DNA of 64,000 nt, taken from positions 186,001-250,000 of the forward strand of contig NZ_JACHBG010000004.1 of NCBI RefSeq assembly GCF_014207095.1, in the 5' to 3' direction. The DNA comes from Martinezella lusitana. Lineage in GTDB: Bacteria > Pseudomonadota > Alphaproteobacteria > Rhizobiales > Rhizobiaceae. Every line of letters begins with the position of its first letter. Within the stretch, counting starts at the first letter, position 1. Below, one piece after another: positions 8,864 through 17,354 of the stretch. The position numbers were made by a program, and so were the translations under genes. The notes beneath the pieces were generated by a model that saw nothing but the letters and a program-made list of their open reading frames with translations, was not told the origin of the DNA and did no database searches.

Positions 8864-9519
8864 ATGGCCCGCATGATCTCGGCGGCCAGATGGGCTTCGG
8901 TCCCGTCGCGCCCGAGCAGAATGAGCCTTATTTTCATGCCGAATGGGAAAAGCGCGCGCTCGGCATTACGCTCTCCTGCGGTGCCTTCGGTGCCTGGAGC
9001 ATCGACGAGAGCCGGCATGCGCGCGAAAATATTCCGCCGGCCGATTATCTTGCCGCCAGCTATTACGAGGTCTGGACGCGGGGCATCGACATGCTGCTCG
9101 AGCGGCACGGCTTCGCAACGGCCGAGGAGCTGCGCATCGGCCACTCGCTCGAACAGGGCAGAGCACCGAAGCGGGTCCTCAAGGCGGATATGGTCGATGG
9201 GGTTCTGGCCAAGGGCGGTCCGTGCGACCGGCCACTCGATACCACGCCTCTTTTTGTCGCCGGCGATCATGTGCGGACGAAGAACTTCAATCCAACCGGC
9301 CATACCAGATTGCCGCGCTATGCCCGTGCCAAGGTGGGTATCGTTGAGGCCGTACAGGGCTCATTCGTCTTCCCGGACGACAACGCCCATGGCCGCGGCG
9401 AAAATCCGCAATGGGTCTATACGGTTGTCTTCGATGGCGCCGAGATCTGGGGCGAGGGCGCAGATCCCTCGCTGACCGTTTCGATTGATGCTTGGGAGAG
9501 CTATCTTGAGCGCGTGTGA
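8860..9519 (+). CDS. nthB: Nitrile hydratase beta subunit
   Basis: This subunit forms the heterodimer with alpha and lines the active site. The 219-residue protein begins [16 protein letters not shown], the classic beta-subunit start, and continues [14 protein letters not shown], then a C-terminal SH3-like barrel ([54 protein letters not shown]). It overlaps nthA by 4 bp, so translation is probably coupled. The order alpha then beta differs from many actinobacterial cobalt operons, which run beta then alpha. Confidence 0.93.
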   Translation: MNGPHDLGGQMGFGPVAPEQNEPYFHAEWEKRALGITLSCGAFGAWSIDESRHARENIPPADYLAASYYEVWTRGIDMLLERHGFATAEELRIGHSLEQGRAPKRVLKADMVDGVLAKGGPCDRPLDTTPLFVAGDHVRTKNFNPTGHTRLPRYARAKVGIVEAVQGSFVFPDDNAHGRGENPQWVYTVVFDGAEIWGEGADPSLTVSIDAWESYLERV

Positions 9520-9877
9520 GGTCGCATCGCCTTTGGCGCAATCACCGGGTTTGCCGAAATCAACCGATGGCGAGCCAGTCTTTCCGGAGCCTTGGGCGGC
9601 GGATGCTTTCGCGATGACCGTTCATTTGCATGAGAAGGGCCTGTTCGCCTGGAGCGAATGGGCGGAGCAGCTGTCTGGCGAGTTACATAAGCCCGGCCGC
9701 GCCGTTGACGGCAGCGACTATTTCGATTGCTGGGTGGCGGCGCTGTCTAGCTTGCTCGTGTCTAAGGGGATTGCGGATGCCGATGCGATCGTGGCTCTGC
9801 AGCAAAGCTGGCAACGTGCGGCCGAGGCAACACCGCATGGCAAACCGATCGCGCTCGAAAACGATCCGCAACGATAG
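9506..9877 (+). CDS. Nitrile hydratase accessory protein (metallochaperone/activator)
   Basis: This 123-residue protein resembles the beta subunit N-terminus (EPVFPEPWAADAFAMTVHLHEKGLFAWSEW split by family spacing) and the cobalt-insertion activators of nitrile hydratase, which swap the alpha subunit into the apo-complex. The TTG at 9506 is chosen because GGGAGAG stands 5 bp upstream; it overlaps the nthB stop by 14 bp. TTG 9485 and ATG 9488 are in-frame alternatives. The third place in the operon fits the role. Confidence 0.82.
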   Translation: MSACEVASPLAQSPGLPKSTDGEPVFPEPWAADAFAMTVHLHEKGLFAWSEWAEQLSGELHKPGRAVDGSDYFDCWVAALSSLLVSKGIADADAIVALQQSWQRAAEATPHGKPIALENDPQR

Positions 9878-9912
9878 GGCAATCCGAGGGTGGCTTTACT
9901 GCTGAGGGCAAG

Positions 9913-10716
9913 CTAGGACGAAAATTGCTTGTAGCATTCGTCGGCCACCTGCCGCAGTATGTCGCGTGAAATCTCACCTGTCACGGCATAGCCGAGGTTG
10001 CCGTCGATCCAGTAGAAGGTTTCGACGGCGTTGTCGCTGGCGAAACGGAAGCTGGTCGTGGTGTTGCTGCTGTTGCGCCCCACCAGCACGGTCAGGCGCT
10101 GGCCGCTGGCATTTTCATACATGAACAGCGCTCCAGGCGTGCCGTTGATCGGCAGCAGTCGGCCGCCGACAAGTTGGAAGCCCAGCTTCTGCAGGCTCGG
10201 CACCTTGAGGCCGGCCACGTTCATGCGCTTGCCGAGCCATGTGGCGAGATGTGCTTCCTGATCGGCGCCGACTTCGACGGGATGGCGGACATCGCTGGCA
10301 TAGACGATGAAGGCCGAGCGCGCCTGCTGCGGCAGGGCTTCGATCGATGTCAGCTGCAATTCGCGCGGTGCCAGGAGATCCGGGCCGAAATGGCCTGTCG
10401 CTGCGCCGGCGATGAAGAGCGTCAGCGAGGCGGCAAACATCATCAGCCTGCGGCTTCGCTGCGGCGGGAGCGCTTGTGCCGAAGACGTGCTCCGGCTTCT
10501 GGAAATCAGGTTGGCGTCGCTGTCCTTCGACACGGCATAGGGAGCGAACATTGCCCGGATTTCGTCGTTCTGGGTACGCCAAGCCGTAATGGCGGCGGCG
10601 TCCTCAGGATTCTCGGTGAGCCACATTTCCAGTTCCTCATGCTTTTCCGGCGGCAGGAGGCCATCAGCAAAGGCGTGAAGGTCCGCTTCGGTCACGGTCG
10701 GTTTGCTTTCGTTCAT
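9913..10716 (-). CDS. Membrane anti-sigma factor
   Basis: This 267-residue protein has an N-terminal sigma-binding region (TEADLHAFADGLLPPEKHEE) typical of ECF anti-sigma factors, one transmembrane segment at about residues 91-108, and a ~155-residue outer domain. It overlaps the sigma gene by 4 bp (ATGA), the usual arrangement in which the anti-sigma factor holds its partner at the membrane. The N-terminal region has no zinc-binding HxxxCxxC. The signal that triggers release is not evident. Confidence 0.83.
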   Translation of the reverse strand: MNESKPTVTEADLHAFADGLLPPEKHEELEMWLTENPEDAAAITAWRTQNDEIRAMFAPYAVSKDSDANLISRSRSTSSAQALPPQRSRRLMMFAASLTLFIAGAATGHFGPDLLAPRELQLTSIEALPQQARSAFIVYASDVRHPVEVGADQEAHLATWLGKRMNVAGLKVPSLQKLGFQLVGGRLLPINGTPGALFMYENASGQRLTVLVGRNSSNTTTSFRFASDNAVETFYWIDGNLGYAVTGEISRDILRQVADECYKQFSS

Positions 10717-11267
10717 CTTGGTCTCCGAAGCGTGACAACGTTGTCTGCGGCCAGCAGGCTGGTCATCTTCTGGCGCGCGCGCGACAGGCGCGACATGACT
10801 GTGCCGATCGGGATATCGAGCATGTCCGCGACATCCTGATAGCTGTAACCTTCGACAACGATGAGCATCAGCACGGTGCGATAGTCTTCGCCGAGGCTGT
10901 TGAGCGCCGTTTCCAGGCGTGACCGTTGCAACGGGTCATTGTCTGTTTCAGCCGCGGCTAGATGGCTGTTGTCATCGATATCGACGAAACTGCGGCCGCC
11001 TTGCTGGCGCCGGCCATTGCGATAGAGATTGGTCATGATGGTGAGGACCCAGCCGCGCAGGTTCAGCCCGCGCCATTGGCCGCGGCGGGTCAGAACCTTT
11101 TCAACGCAATCCTGGAGCAGGTCTTCGCCATCGGTATCCGAGCGGGTGAGGCTGCGGGAATAGCGCCGCAACGAGGGAAGGAGCGCCAGCACCTCCGCCT
11201 CGAAATCATAGGGCGCGGGGGAGGCTCCCGCCGCGCCGTTTTCGGTCCGGTCAGGGCCGTGCGGCAT
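10713..11267 (-). CDS. ECF RNA polymerase sigma factor
   Basis: Region 2 (LLPSLRRYSRSLTRSDTDGE, then DLLQDCVEKVL) and region 4 (EDYRTVLMLIVVEGYSYQDV, then ADMLDIPIGTVMSRLSRARQ) are both clear; about 184 aa. The ATG at 11267 overlaps the upstream secreted-protein gene by 17 bp; ATG 11303 is an alternative in the same frame. The order secreted protein, sigma, anti-sigma suggests an autoregulated stress operon. Confidence 0.87.
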   Translation of the reverse strand: MPHGPDRTENGAAGASPAPYDFEAEVLALLPSLRRYSRSLTRSDTDGEDLLQDCVEKVLTRRGQWRGLNLRGWVLTIMTNLYRNGRRQQGGRSFVDIDDNSHLAAAETDNDPLQRSRLETALNSLGEDYRTVLMLIVVEGYSYQDVADMLDIPIGTVMSRLSRARQKMTSLLAADNVVTLRRPR

Positions 11268-11631
11268 TCCAGAGGCCCTTGAAGCCGTCGCCGGCGACAT
11301 CACCGGACTTTGCGTCTTTGACGAAGAAGTAGAGCGGCATCCCGTCCTTTGCCCACTGTTTCATCCCGTCCTTGCGGGTAATGATAGAATATGCACCCTC
11401 GGCCTTGGCTTTGCCATCGGCCATGAACGGAGGCCAGGCTTTCTCGCAATCGCCGTTGCAATTGGACGTGCCAGCCTTGTCGTTCTTGAAGGTATAGAGC
11501 GTCTTGCCGTTTTCGCCGGCAAGGACCTTGCCCTTGGCGCTTTCGACCGTCTTGACGGGGGCTGCGGCGAAGGCGGCTGTCGCAAAGGCCGATGCCGCAG
11601 CGAGGGCGGCCAGGAAACTCAAGGTCTTCAT
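11251..11631 (-). CDS. Secreted protein with COG4315-type tandem repeats
   Basis: A 126-residue exported protein with a signal peptide (MKTLSFLAALAAASAFATAA, cleavage near residue 22). The mature part has the duplicated motif of this lipoprotein-like family: GKTLYTF followed by a CxxxC pair (NCNGDCEKAWPPF), then GMPLYFFVKDAKSGDVAGDG and a C-terminal GLWNAARP. The function is unknown; in related genomes such genes often sit beside ECF sigma factors. ATG 11631 is chosen for the AGGAGAG site; a longer frame to 11775 lacks support. It is first in the sigma operon. Confidence 0.8.
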   Translation of the reverse strand: MKTLSFLAALAAASAFATAAFAAAPVKTVESAKGKVLAGENGKTLYTFKNDKAGTSNCNGDCEKAWPPFMADGKAKAEGAYSIITRKDGMKQWAKDGMPLYFFVKDAKSGDVAGDGFKGLWNAARP

Positions 11632-11715
11632 GATATCTCTCCTCGGGTGGTGGGCGATGGTAGCCCAGGCCTCGCATTTTTGCGTTGCCGGACATGAGAC
11701 ACAGGTGCCTCCCAC

Positions 11716-11724
11716 TTTATTCCC
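11716..11724 (-). promoter_or_regulatory. Candidate ECF -35 element upstream of the sigma operon
   Basis: On the minus strand this reads GGGAATAAA, 85 bp before the secreted-protein ATG, resembling -35 elements recognised by ECF sigma factors. No confident -10 element was assigned, so autoregulation is an inference. Confidence 0.3.
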
Positions 11725-11783
11725 TGCTCGCCGGGTATTTTTTACTGCTTGCTTCCATCGGCCGAATCCTGCCATTTCGGCGC

Positions 11784-12911
11784 ATGCAATTCGCGCCGCA
11801 ACAAGATGAAGCGCTCAAGGCCGTTGCCAACTGGCTGAAGGAGGGGCGCTCGCCGCTATTTCGCCTGTTCGGCTATGCCGGCACGGGCAAGACGACGCTT
11901 GCGCGGCATTTTGCCGAGCATGTTGATGGGGATGTGCTGTTCGCGGCCTTTACCGGCAAGGCGGCGCAGGTGCTGCGCTCGCGCGGTGCTTCGAACGCCA
12001 AGACCATCCATTCGCTGATCTATCGGCCGCGCGGCGAAGAGGCCGTCGAAGATGAAGAGACCGGCAAGACGTCGATCGCGCCGATGTTCACTATCAATCG
12101 CCAGAGCCCGGTTGCCAAGGCTGCGCTGATCATCGTCGACGAATGTTCGATGGTGGACGAAGCGCTCGGCAAGGATCTGATGAGTTTCGGCACGCCGATT
12201 CTGGTGCTCGGCGATCCCGGACAGCTTCCGCCCGTCTCCGGTGGCGGCTTCTTCACGAATGACGAGCCGGACTATCTGCTGACTGATATTCATCGCCAGG
12301 CCCGTGACAACCCGATCATCCAGCTCGCCATGCAGGTGCGTGAGGGCAAGGAAATCATGCATGGCGATTATGGCGCCGCGCAGGTGATCTCGAAGAACGA
12401 GGTCACGCAGCCGCTCGTGATGGAGGCCGATCAGGTTCTGGTCGGTACCAACAGGACGCGCCGGCGCTACAATCAGCGTCTGCGCGAGCTGAAAGGCTTT
12501 ACGGCGGACTATCCGCAATCCGGCGACAAGCTGGTCTGCCTGCGCAACGATCCCGCCAAGGGGCTGCTCAACGGCTCGCTCTGGCAGGTCATGACCTCTT
12601 CCAGGGAAACGACGAAGCCTGGTATCAATCTTCTGATCCGCCCGGAAGATGACGACATGGACAGGGGCGCGGCCAAGATCAAGCTCCTGAAGCAAGCCTT
12701 CGAGGACGTTGAGGGCGAGATCCCATGGTCGACGCGCAAGCGATACGACGAATTCGACTATGGTTACGCGCTGACCGTGCACAAGGCGCAGGGCTCGCAG
12801 TGGAACAATGTCGTGCTGTTCGATGAAAGCTGGGCGTTTCGAGATACCCGCGAGCGCTGGCTCTACACGGCCATTACGCGCGCCGCCGAGACGCTGACCA
12901 TCGTCCGCTGA
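11784..12911 (+). CDS. RecD-like ATP-dependent DNA helicase
   Basis: Superfamily 1B (5'-3') helicase of the RecD/Dda type, 375 aa, much shorter than RecD2 because it consists of the helicase core only. Visible are Walker A FGYAGTGKTTLARHF (~residue 30), FTGKAAQVLRSRGA (motif Ia), IIVDECSMVDEALG (motif II), VLGDPGQLPPVSGGG (motif III), LTDIHRQARDNP, and the UvrD-C-like end YGYALTVHKAQGSQWNNVV and LYTAITRAAETL. ATG 11784 gives the family start MQFAPQQDEALKAV; a frame opening at 11685 runs through the promoter region of the divergent sigma operon. Confidence 0.87.
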   Translation: MQFAPQQDEALKAVANWLKEGRSPLFRLFGYAGTGKTTLARHFAEHVDGDVLFAAFTGKAAQVLRSRGASNAKTIHSLIYRPRGEEAVEDEETGKTSIAPMFTINRQSPVAKAALIIVDECSMVDEALGKDLMSFGTPILVLGDPGQLPPVSGGGFFTNDEPDYLLTDIHRQARDNPIIQLAMQVREGKEIMHGDYGAAQVISKNEVTQPLVMEADQVLVGTNRTRRRYNQRLRELKGFTADYPQSGDKLVCLRNDPAKGLLNGSLWQVMTSSRETTKPGINLLIRPEDDDMDRGAAKIKLLKQAFEDVEGEIPWSTRKRYDEFDYGYALTVHKAQGSQWNNVVLFDESWAFRDTRERWLYTAITRAAETLTIVR

Positions 12912-13076
12912 CATCTCGTCTAGAGCTAATCTTGGAGCCGTCACTGTATGGTGACTTGGCGCGAGCCCGCCCATCAAAGTTTTGCATGGGTTAATGTCGG
13001 AATCTCGTTGGTTTTGCTGGGCATAATGGCATAAAACAGCTGATATCATCCGCTTTGAAAATCAGGGATTTCGATC

Positions 13077-13829
13077 ATGCCTGCCAAGCTTTCCGTGAAC
13101 CTCAATGCCATCGCGATGCTGCGCAATCGGCGTGATCTTCCCTGGCCGAGCGTTATCGGGCTTGGCCGTATCGCGCTTGCCGCCGGCGCCAGCGGTTTGA
13201 CGGTTCATCCGCGTCCCGATCAGCGGCATATCCGCTTTTCCGATCTTCCCGCCATCCGTGCGCTGATCGACGACGAGTTTCCGGAGGCGGAGTTCAATAT
13301 CGAGGGTTATCCGACCGACGAGTTCTTCGATCTCTGCGCCGCTGCGGAGCCCGAACAGGTGACGCTCGTGCCGGATGATCCCACCCAGGCGACTTCGGAT
13401 CACGGCTGGGATTTCCGCAAGAACCGGGCGCTGCTGGCCGATGTCGTCGCCAAGTACAAGAAGATCGGCTGCCGCGTCTCGCTGTTTGCCGATGGCGACG
13501 GCGATGCCGACGCGGTGAAGATCGCCAAGGAGGTAGGCGCCGACCGCATTGAGCTTTATACTGGTCCGTATAGCGGCTGCTATGATGATCCGGCGAAGGC
13601 CGCGATTACCCTTGAAGCGCTGGGGAAGACGGCCGATGCAGCCTTTGCCAACGGCCTTGACGTCAATGCCGGTCACGATCTGACAGTCGCGAACCTGCCT
13701 GATCTCATGAAGCGCATTCCGAAGCTTGCCGAAACCTCCATCGGCCATGGGCTGACGGCGGATGCGCTGGAATACGGCATGGCCGAAACGGTGCGCCGTT
13801 TCCGCCGGGCTTGCGGCCAGACGGTTTGA
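13077..13829 (+). CDS. pdxJ: Pyridoxine 5'-phosphate synthase PdxJ
   Basis: PdxJ closes the vitamin B6 ring from 1-deoxyxylulose 5-phosphate and 3-amino-1-hydroxyacetone 1-phosphate in the DXP-dependent route. The 250-residue TIM-barrel protein shows [82 protein letters not shown] and [15 protein letters not shown], the normal set of blocks. It appears monocistronic. Confidence 0.96.
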   Translation: MPAKLSVNLNAIAMLRNRRDLPWPSVIGLGRIALAAGASGLTVHPRPDQRHIRFSDLPAIRALIDDEFPEAEFNIEGYPTDEFFDLCAAAEPEQVTLVPDDPTQATSDHGWDFRKNRALLADVVAKYKKIGCRVSLFADGDGDADAVKIAKEVGADRIELYTGPYSGCYDDPAKAAITLEALGKTADAAFANGLDVNAGHDLTVANLPDLMKRIPKLAETSIGHGLTADALEYGMAETVRRFRRACGQTV

Positions 13830-13869
13830 ACTAGCAACTGCGCGCACATTCTTGGTTTGACGTACGCGA

Positions 13870-13901
13870 TGTCGTTGTTGTCGCTGGTCTAAACAACGAC
13901 A
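13870..13901 (+). terminator. Probable pdxJ terminator hairpin
   Basis: TGTCGTTGTT (13870-13879) pairs perfectly with AACAACGACA (13892-13901) across a 12-nt loop, 40 bp after pdxJ. The following T-richness (TTCTTGTTTT) is imperfect, so termination is probable rather than certain. Confidence 0.5.
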
Positions 13902-14040
13902 GAACGCTTCTTGTTTTCAGTATTATTCGCAGGCATTTTGCACGCATGGAGAGTGCTGAAAAGGTTTGCTTTTCCAGCCTCAGGCTGCGGAGGCTCGCCG
14001 TCGCGGCCGGCGTAGGTCCGACACCGGGGAATTGCGTGCG

Positions 14041-14313
14041 ATGAACGCTGTTAAATTAGCTTTTCTTGTTGCGCTCTGTTTGTTGAGTCTAATCGACGCC
14101 GTTGGCGTTGGGTTTGCCGGTTATACGGCTTTTATGGACGGATTGGAGCAATGTCCTGACGGAAATCGTTGCAACAAGGCGAACACGATGCTGATCATCT
14201 ACTCAATGCTTTTGCCCGTGATTGCGGCAGCATGCATATTCTCAATTCGCGCAATCATGCGAGTGATTTCGTCTCGGATGAAGGCCGTATCGGCCACAAC
14301 TCGCCAATGGTGA
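14041..14313 (+). CDS. Small hypothetical membrane protein
   Basis: A 90-residue protein with two hydrophobic segments (about residues 5-30 and 50-70) joined by a polar loop with two Cys (EQCPDGNRCNK). This is unlike chance frames, which here would be Arg/Ala-rich. The start ATG 14041 lies after a GGGG stretch; a longer frame to 13966 adds Arg-rich residues unlikely to be real. No family was recognised. Confidence 0.45.
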   Translation: MNAVKLAFLVALCLLSLIDAVGVGFAGYTAFMDGLEQCPDGNRCNKANTMLIIYSMLLPVIAAACIFSIRAIMRVISSRMKAVSATTRQW

Positions 14314-14655
14314 GCTAAAGCGTTGCTTTGATTGTCGGTTTTGCCCTTTGTTTCCGTGCCTTGTCAACAAGGCTTACTGCATCATGCTTTGCCTTCGCTG
14401 GGCTGTCAGGCGATTCTCTACGGCTGGTCAGGCGCAACTATCTTTGCCGTGCCCTCAGTCTAGCCCCTTATCCAAGCCTTTTCCCCGCACTGCGGAGAGA
14501 AGACACGGCTGCGTAAGCCAAGTGATTGCATCACTTTTGGGGAGATCATGCGTGAGGTGTGAAAATTCCCTCGCCCCGCTTGCGGGGAGAGGGTTGGGGT
14601 GAGGGGCCACGCGTGAAGGTGTGGCAAAGAGAACCTCGCCTGACCTCCCGCAAGC
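14314..14655. other. Non-coding gap with two related GC-rich hairpin repeats
   Basis: No convincing gene. It holds a clear dispersed-type palindrome (14568-14607) and a degenerate relative at 14477-14502 (CCTTTTCCCCGC, then GCGGAGAGAAG). Confidence 0.5.
14568..14607. repeat. Dispersed palindromic repeat (REP-like)
   Basis: CCCTCGCCCCGC pairs with GCGGGGAGAGGG (one mismatch, 2-nt loop), followed by TTGGGGTGAGGGGC. This composition is common as an intergenic repeat in rhizobial genomes. A poorer copy lies about 90 bp upstream in the same gap. Confidence 0.6.
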
Positions 14656-15543
14656 TCAGCCGAGCAATGCGGCCTTGTGCTCCTCGATGAAGCTGCGCAG
14701 CGTCTGCGGCTCCTTGCCGGTCAGCTTTTGGAAATCGTTGGTCAGGATATCGAATTTGCCAGCGCGGGTGTTGGCGTCGGCGGAAACGAGCATATCGACT
14801 ACGAATGGCGGCAGGCCGGCGCCGGCGAGACCTGCGGCGAACTGCTCGTCATTGACCTGCACCACTTCAAGCGGACGGTCGGTGATCCTGCTGACGACGT
14901 TTGCCACGTCCTCGATCGTCAGGGCAGTGGAGCCCGTCAGCGTATAGGTGGCATTGTCGGCGGTGGCGGAAGCGAGTGCTGCGGCGATGGCGAGCGCACA
15001 ATCGTTGCGGCTGATATTGCTGACGCGGCCGTTGCCGGTTGCGGTATACCACTTGCCTGTTTCGAGGCTATGCGGCAGGCCATGCAGATAGTTGTCGAAA
15101 TACCAGGCGTCACGCAGGATCGTGTAGCCGATGCCGCTGGCCTTGATGGCGTTTTCCGTGCCGATGTGGTCAGGGGCGAAGGTGACGAGCGAGTCTTCCG
15201 GCGCAGGCATGGAAGTGTAGAGAATGTGCGTCACGCCGGCCTTCTTGGCAGCCTCGACGGCAGCCGTCTGCTGCTTCAGACGCAGGCCGGGAACGGCGAG
15301 CGCATCGGTGCTGATGATCAGCAGCCGATCGACGCCGGCGAATGCGGCCGGCAGATTGGCGGTGTCATCGAAATCGGCCTTGCGTGTCACGACACCCTTG
15401 GCAGCGAGTTCGGCAAGCTTCTCCGGGCTGCGTGTGGCGGCAACGATGCGCTCTGGCGCGACCTTGTAAGTCTCCAGCAGGTGATGAATGATGCGCTGGC
15501 CAAGCTGCCCGGCGGCGCCGGTGACGAGAAGAGTGCTGCTCAT
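14656..15543 (-). CDS. NmrA/QOR2-like NAD(P)-binding oxidoreductase
   Basis: A 295-residue atypical short-chain dehydrogenase with an N-terminal Rossmann motif VTGAAGQLGQRII, ATRSPEKLAEL, RKADFDDTANL, and the family stretch THILYTSMPAPEDS, HIGTENAIKASGIGYTILRD. Best matches in this family are NAD(P)H:quinone oxidoreductase QorB (YtfG) type proteins. Lacking the classical YxxxK, it probably acts by hydride transfer to quinones or as a redox sensor. It is divergent from an HxlR regulator. Confidence 0.82.
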   Translation of the reverse strand: MSSTLLVTGAAGQLGQRIIHHLLETYKVAPERIVAATRSPEKLAELAAKGVVTRKADFDDTANLPAAFAGVDRLLIISTDALAVPGLRLKQQTAAVEAAKKAGVTHILYTSMPAPEDSLVTFAPDHIGTENAIKASGIGYTILRDAWYFDNYLHGLPHSLETGKWYTATGNGRVSNISRNDCALAIAAALASATADNATYTLTGSTALTIEDVANVVSRITDRPLEVVQVNDEQFAAGLAGAGLPPFVVDMLVSADANTRAGKFDILTNDFQKLTGKEPQTLRSFIEEHKAALLG

Positions 15544-15681
15544 GTCCTGTTCCTTGTTTGACCGCTGCGGATTTGCGGTGGTCCGATTACTCTCAAAAAG
15601 AGACTAGCACTAGAATAGGAATTGACTTCACGGTGTAAAGGAGGCAGTTTTTCGGCTCCAAGTTACCAAAAGGGAACCAGC

Positions 15682-16098
15682 ATGAGCGCCAGTACCGTCG
15701 TCAATCTGCGCAGTGTGGAACCGCCGCTACGCGATGTCGATCTTAGCAATCTGGATTTCGGCAATTGTCCTGTGCGCGATCTGATCTCGCAGATCGGCGG
15801 AAAGTGGTCGGTGCTGCTGCTGGAAACGCTGGCAAAGCGGCCCTATCGCTTTGGTGAACTGCGACGCATGGTGCCTGATATTTCCCAACGCATGCTGACG
15901 CAGACGCTGCGTGACCTGCAGCGCGACGGTTATATCGCCCGCGAGGTGTTTCCCACCAAGCCGCCAAGTGTCGAGTATCGCATGACCGATCTCGGCTATT
16001 CGCTTTACGATCCGCTGGCGCAGCTTCTGAACTGGGCCGAGGCCAATCACGAGGCGGTGCGTGCTGCACGCGCCAAATTCGATCAATCCCCGGACTGA
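15682..16098 (+). CDS. HxlR-family (DUF24) transcriptional regulator
   Basis: A 138-residue winged-helix regulator with [40 protein letters not shown] and [16 protein letters not shown]. Cys29 in NCPV is the conserved position that senses reactive electrophiles or oxidants in HypR/QorR-type members. ATG 15682 follows AAAGGGAACCAG. It faces the QOR2-like gene across a 138-bp gap. The established parallel is QorR, which controls qor2 in Corynebacterium. Confidence 0.88.
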   Translation: MSASTVVNLRSVEPPLRDVDLSNLDFGNCPVRDLISQIGGKWSVLLLETLAKRPYRFGELRRMVPDISQRMLTQTLRDLQRDGYIAREVFPTKPPSVEYRMTDLGYSLYDPLAQLLNWAEANHEAVRAARAKFDQSPD

Positions 16099-16106
16099 GC
16101 CTTGCC

Positions 16107-17354
16107 GTGAAGCCTCTGAAGATCGCCGTTGTCGGCGCCGGCCCCGCCGGTCTTGCCGCTTCCCTCTTCCTGACCCGCGCGGGTCATGCCACGGACATCA
16201 TCGAGCGTTTCGACAACCCGGCGCCAGTCGGGTCGGCGCTGATGTTGCAGCCGACCGGCCTGACCGTGCTGGAGTCGCTCGGGCTCGGTCCCGCCATTCA
16301 TGCGGCCGGCAATCGGATCGACCGGTTGTTCGGCACGGAAAACACCCGTGGCAACATCGTGCTGGATGTGCGCTACAGCGCGCTTTCGGGCGGTCGTTAT
16401 GGGCTTGCCGTTCACCGCGCGGCTCTGTTCGATACGCTTTACGACGAAGTCTCCGCCCGCAAGCATCCGATTCTGACCGGCAAAAGGGTGATGGGCGTGA
16501 TGGAGGAGGGCGACCGCAGCTATCTTTCGATAGAGGGTGGCGATCGTCTCGGACCCTATGATCTCGTCATCGATGCCAGCGGCGCGCGGTCGGAACTGGT
16601 TGCTGCGTCATCCATGGCACCTTCGGTGCGCAATCTTGCCTACGGCGCGTTTTGGGCGACGCTGGATTGTCCGGACGGGCTGGTGGATCAGGCCGCGTTG
16701 ACGCAGCGATATGACAAGGCGAGCGTCATGATTGGCGTGCTGCCGATCGGCAGCAGAAGGCCTGACGTGCCGAGGCAGGCTGCCTTGTTCTGGAGCCTGA
16801 AGGTCGCCGAGGCTGATGAGGTGCGCAGACGTGGCCTCGATCGCTGGAAGAACAGGATTCGCGGCTATTGGCCGGAATGCGAGCCATTGCTGGAGCAGAT
16901 CAGCGACTGGGATCAACTGACCTTGGCGCGCTACGCCCATCGCACAATGAAAATGCCCTATAGCGGGCGAACGGTTTTCGTCGGCGATGCGGCTCACTCC
17001 ACCAGCCCTCAGCTCGGGCAGGGCGCCAACATGGCGTTGCTCGATGTGGCGGCGCTGGCTCATGCGCTGGCCGAGCATGAGAACCTGCATGCCGCGCTTG
17101 CCGCCTATGTAAGGGCGCGACGGATGCATGTGCGGCTGTTCCAGCTGCTTTCGGCCGCCTTCACCCCATTTTACCAATCGGATTCGGCGGCACTGGCCTG
17201 GATCCGCGATCGATTGGTCGCCACCATCGTCAGAGTGCCGCCGGCACCGCAGATCCTGGCGGCGATCGTCTCGGGCACGCTGGTTGATCCCTTCGCGGCT
17301 GCCGGCCTCCGGGAAAGCGATTGGCTGCGGGCGATTGCGCCGCAGCCATCCTGA
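16107..17354 (+). CDS. FAD-dependent aromatic-ring-type monooxygenase
   Basis: A 415-residue class A flavoprotein hydroxylase (UbiH/PHBH fold) that would use NAD(P)H and O2 on an aromatic or polyketide substrate. It has the FAD motif VVGAGPAGLAASLFLTRAGH (residues 7-26), the DG-type motif YDLVIDASGARSELV and the second FAD motif VFVGDAAHSTSPQLGQGANM. The GTG start lies 8 bp after the HxlR stop, so the two are probably co-transcribed. Its stop abuts that of the convergent MFS gene. The substrate is unknown. Confidence 0.85.
   Translation: MKPLKIAVVGAGPAGLAASLFLTRAGHATDIIERFDNPAPVGSALMLQPTGLTVLESLGLGPAIHAAGNRIDRLFGTENTRGNIVLDVRYSALSGGRYGLAVHRAALFDTLYDEVSARKHPILTGKRVMGVMEEGDRSYLSIEGGDRLGPYDLVIDASGARSELVAASSMAPSVRNLAYGAFWATLDCPDGLVDQAALTQRYDKASVMIGVLPIGSRRPDVPRQAALFWSLKVAEADEVRRRGLDRWKNRIRGYWPECEPLLEQISDWDQLTLARYAHRTMKMPYSGRTVFVGDAAHSTSPQLGQGANMALLDVAALAHALAEHENLHAALAAYVRARRMHVRLFQLLSAAFTPFYQSDSAALAWIRDRLVATIVRVPPAPQILAAIVSGTLVDPFAAAGLRESDWLRAIAPQPS

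Noticed and set aside
12940..12955. GTCAC-TGTATG-GTGAC dyad after the RecD-like gene
   Set aside because: Short stem with no T run; too weak to call a terminator or operator.
11856..13049. A 397-codon minus-strand frame opposite the RecD-like helicase
   Set aside because: Composition is a mirror of the helicase gene and no motif is recognisable.
13946..14044. A 32-codon frame overlapping the start of the small membrane ORF at 14041
   Set aside because: No ribosome site and Arg/Gly-rich; probably chance.
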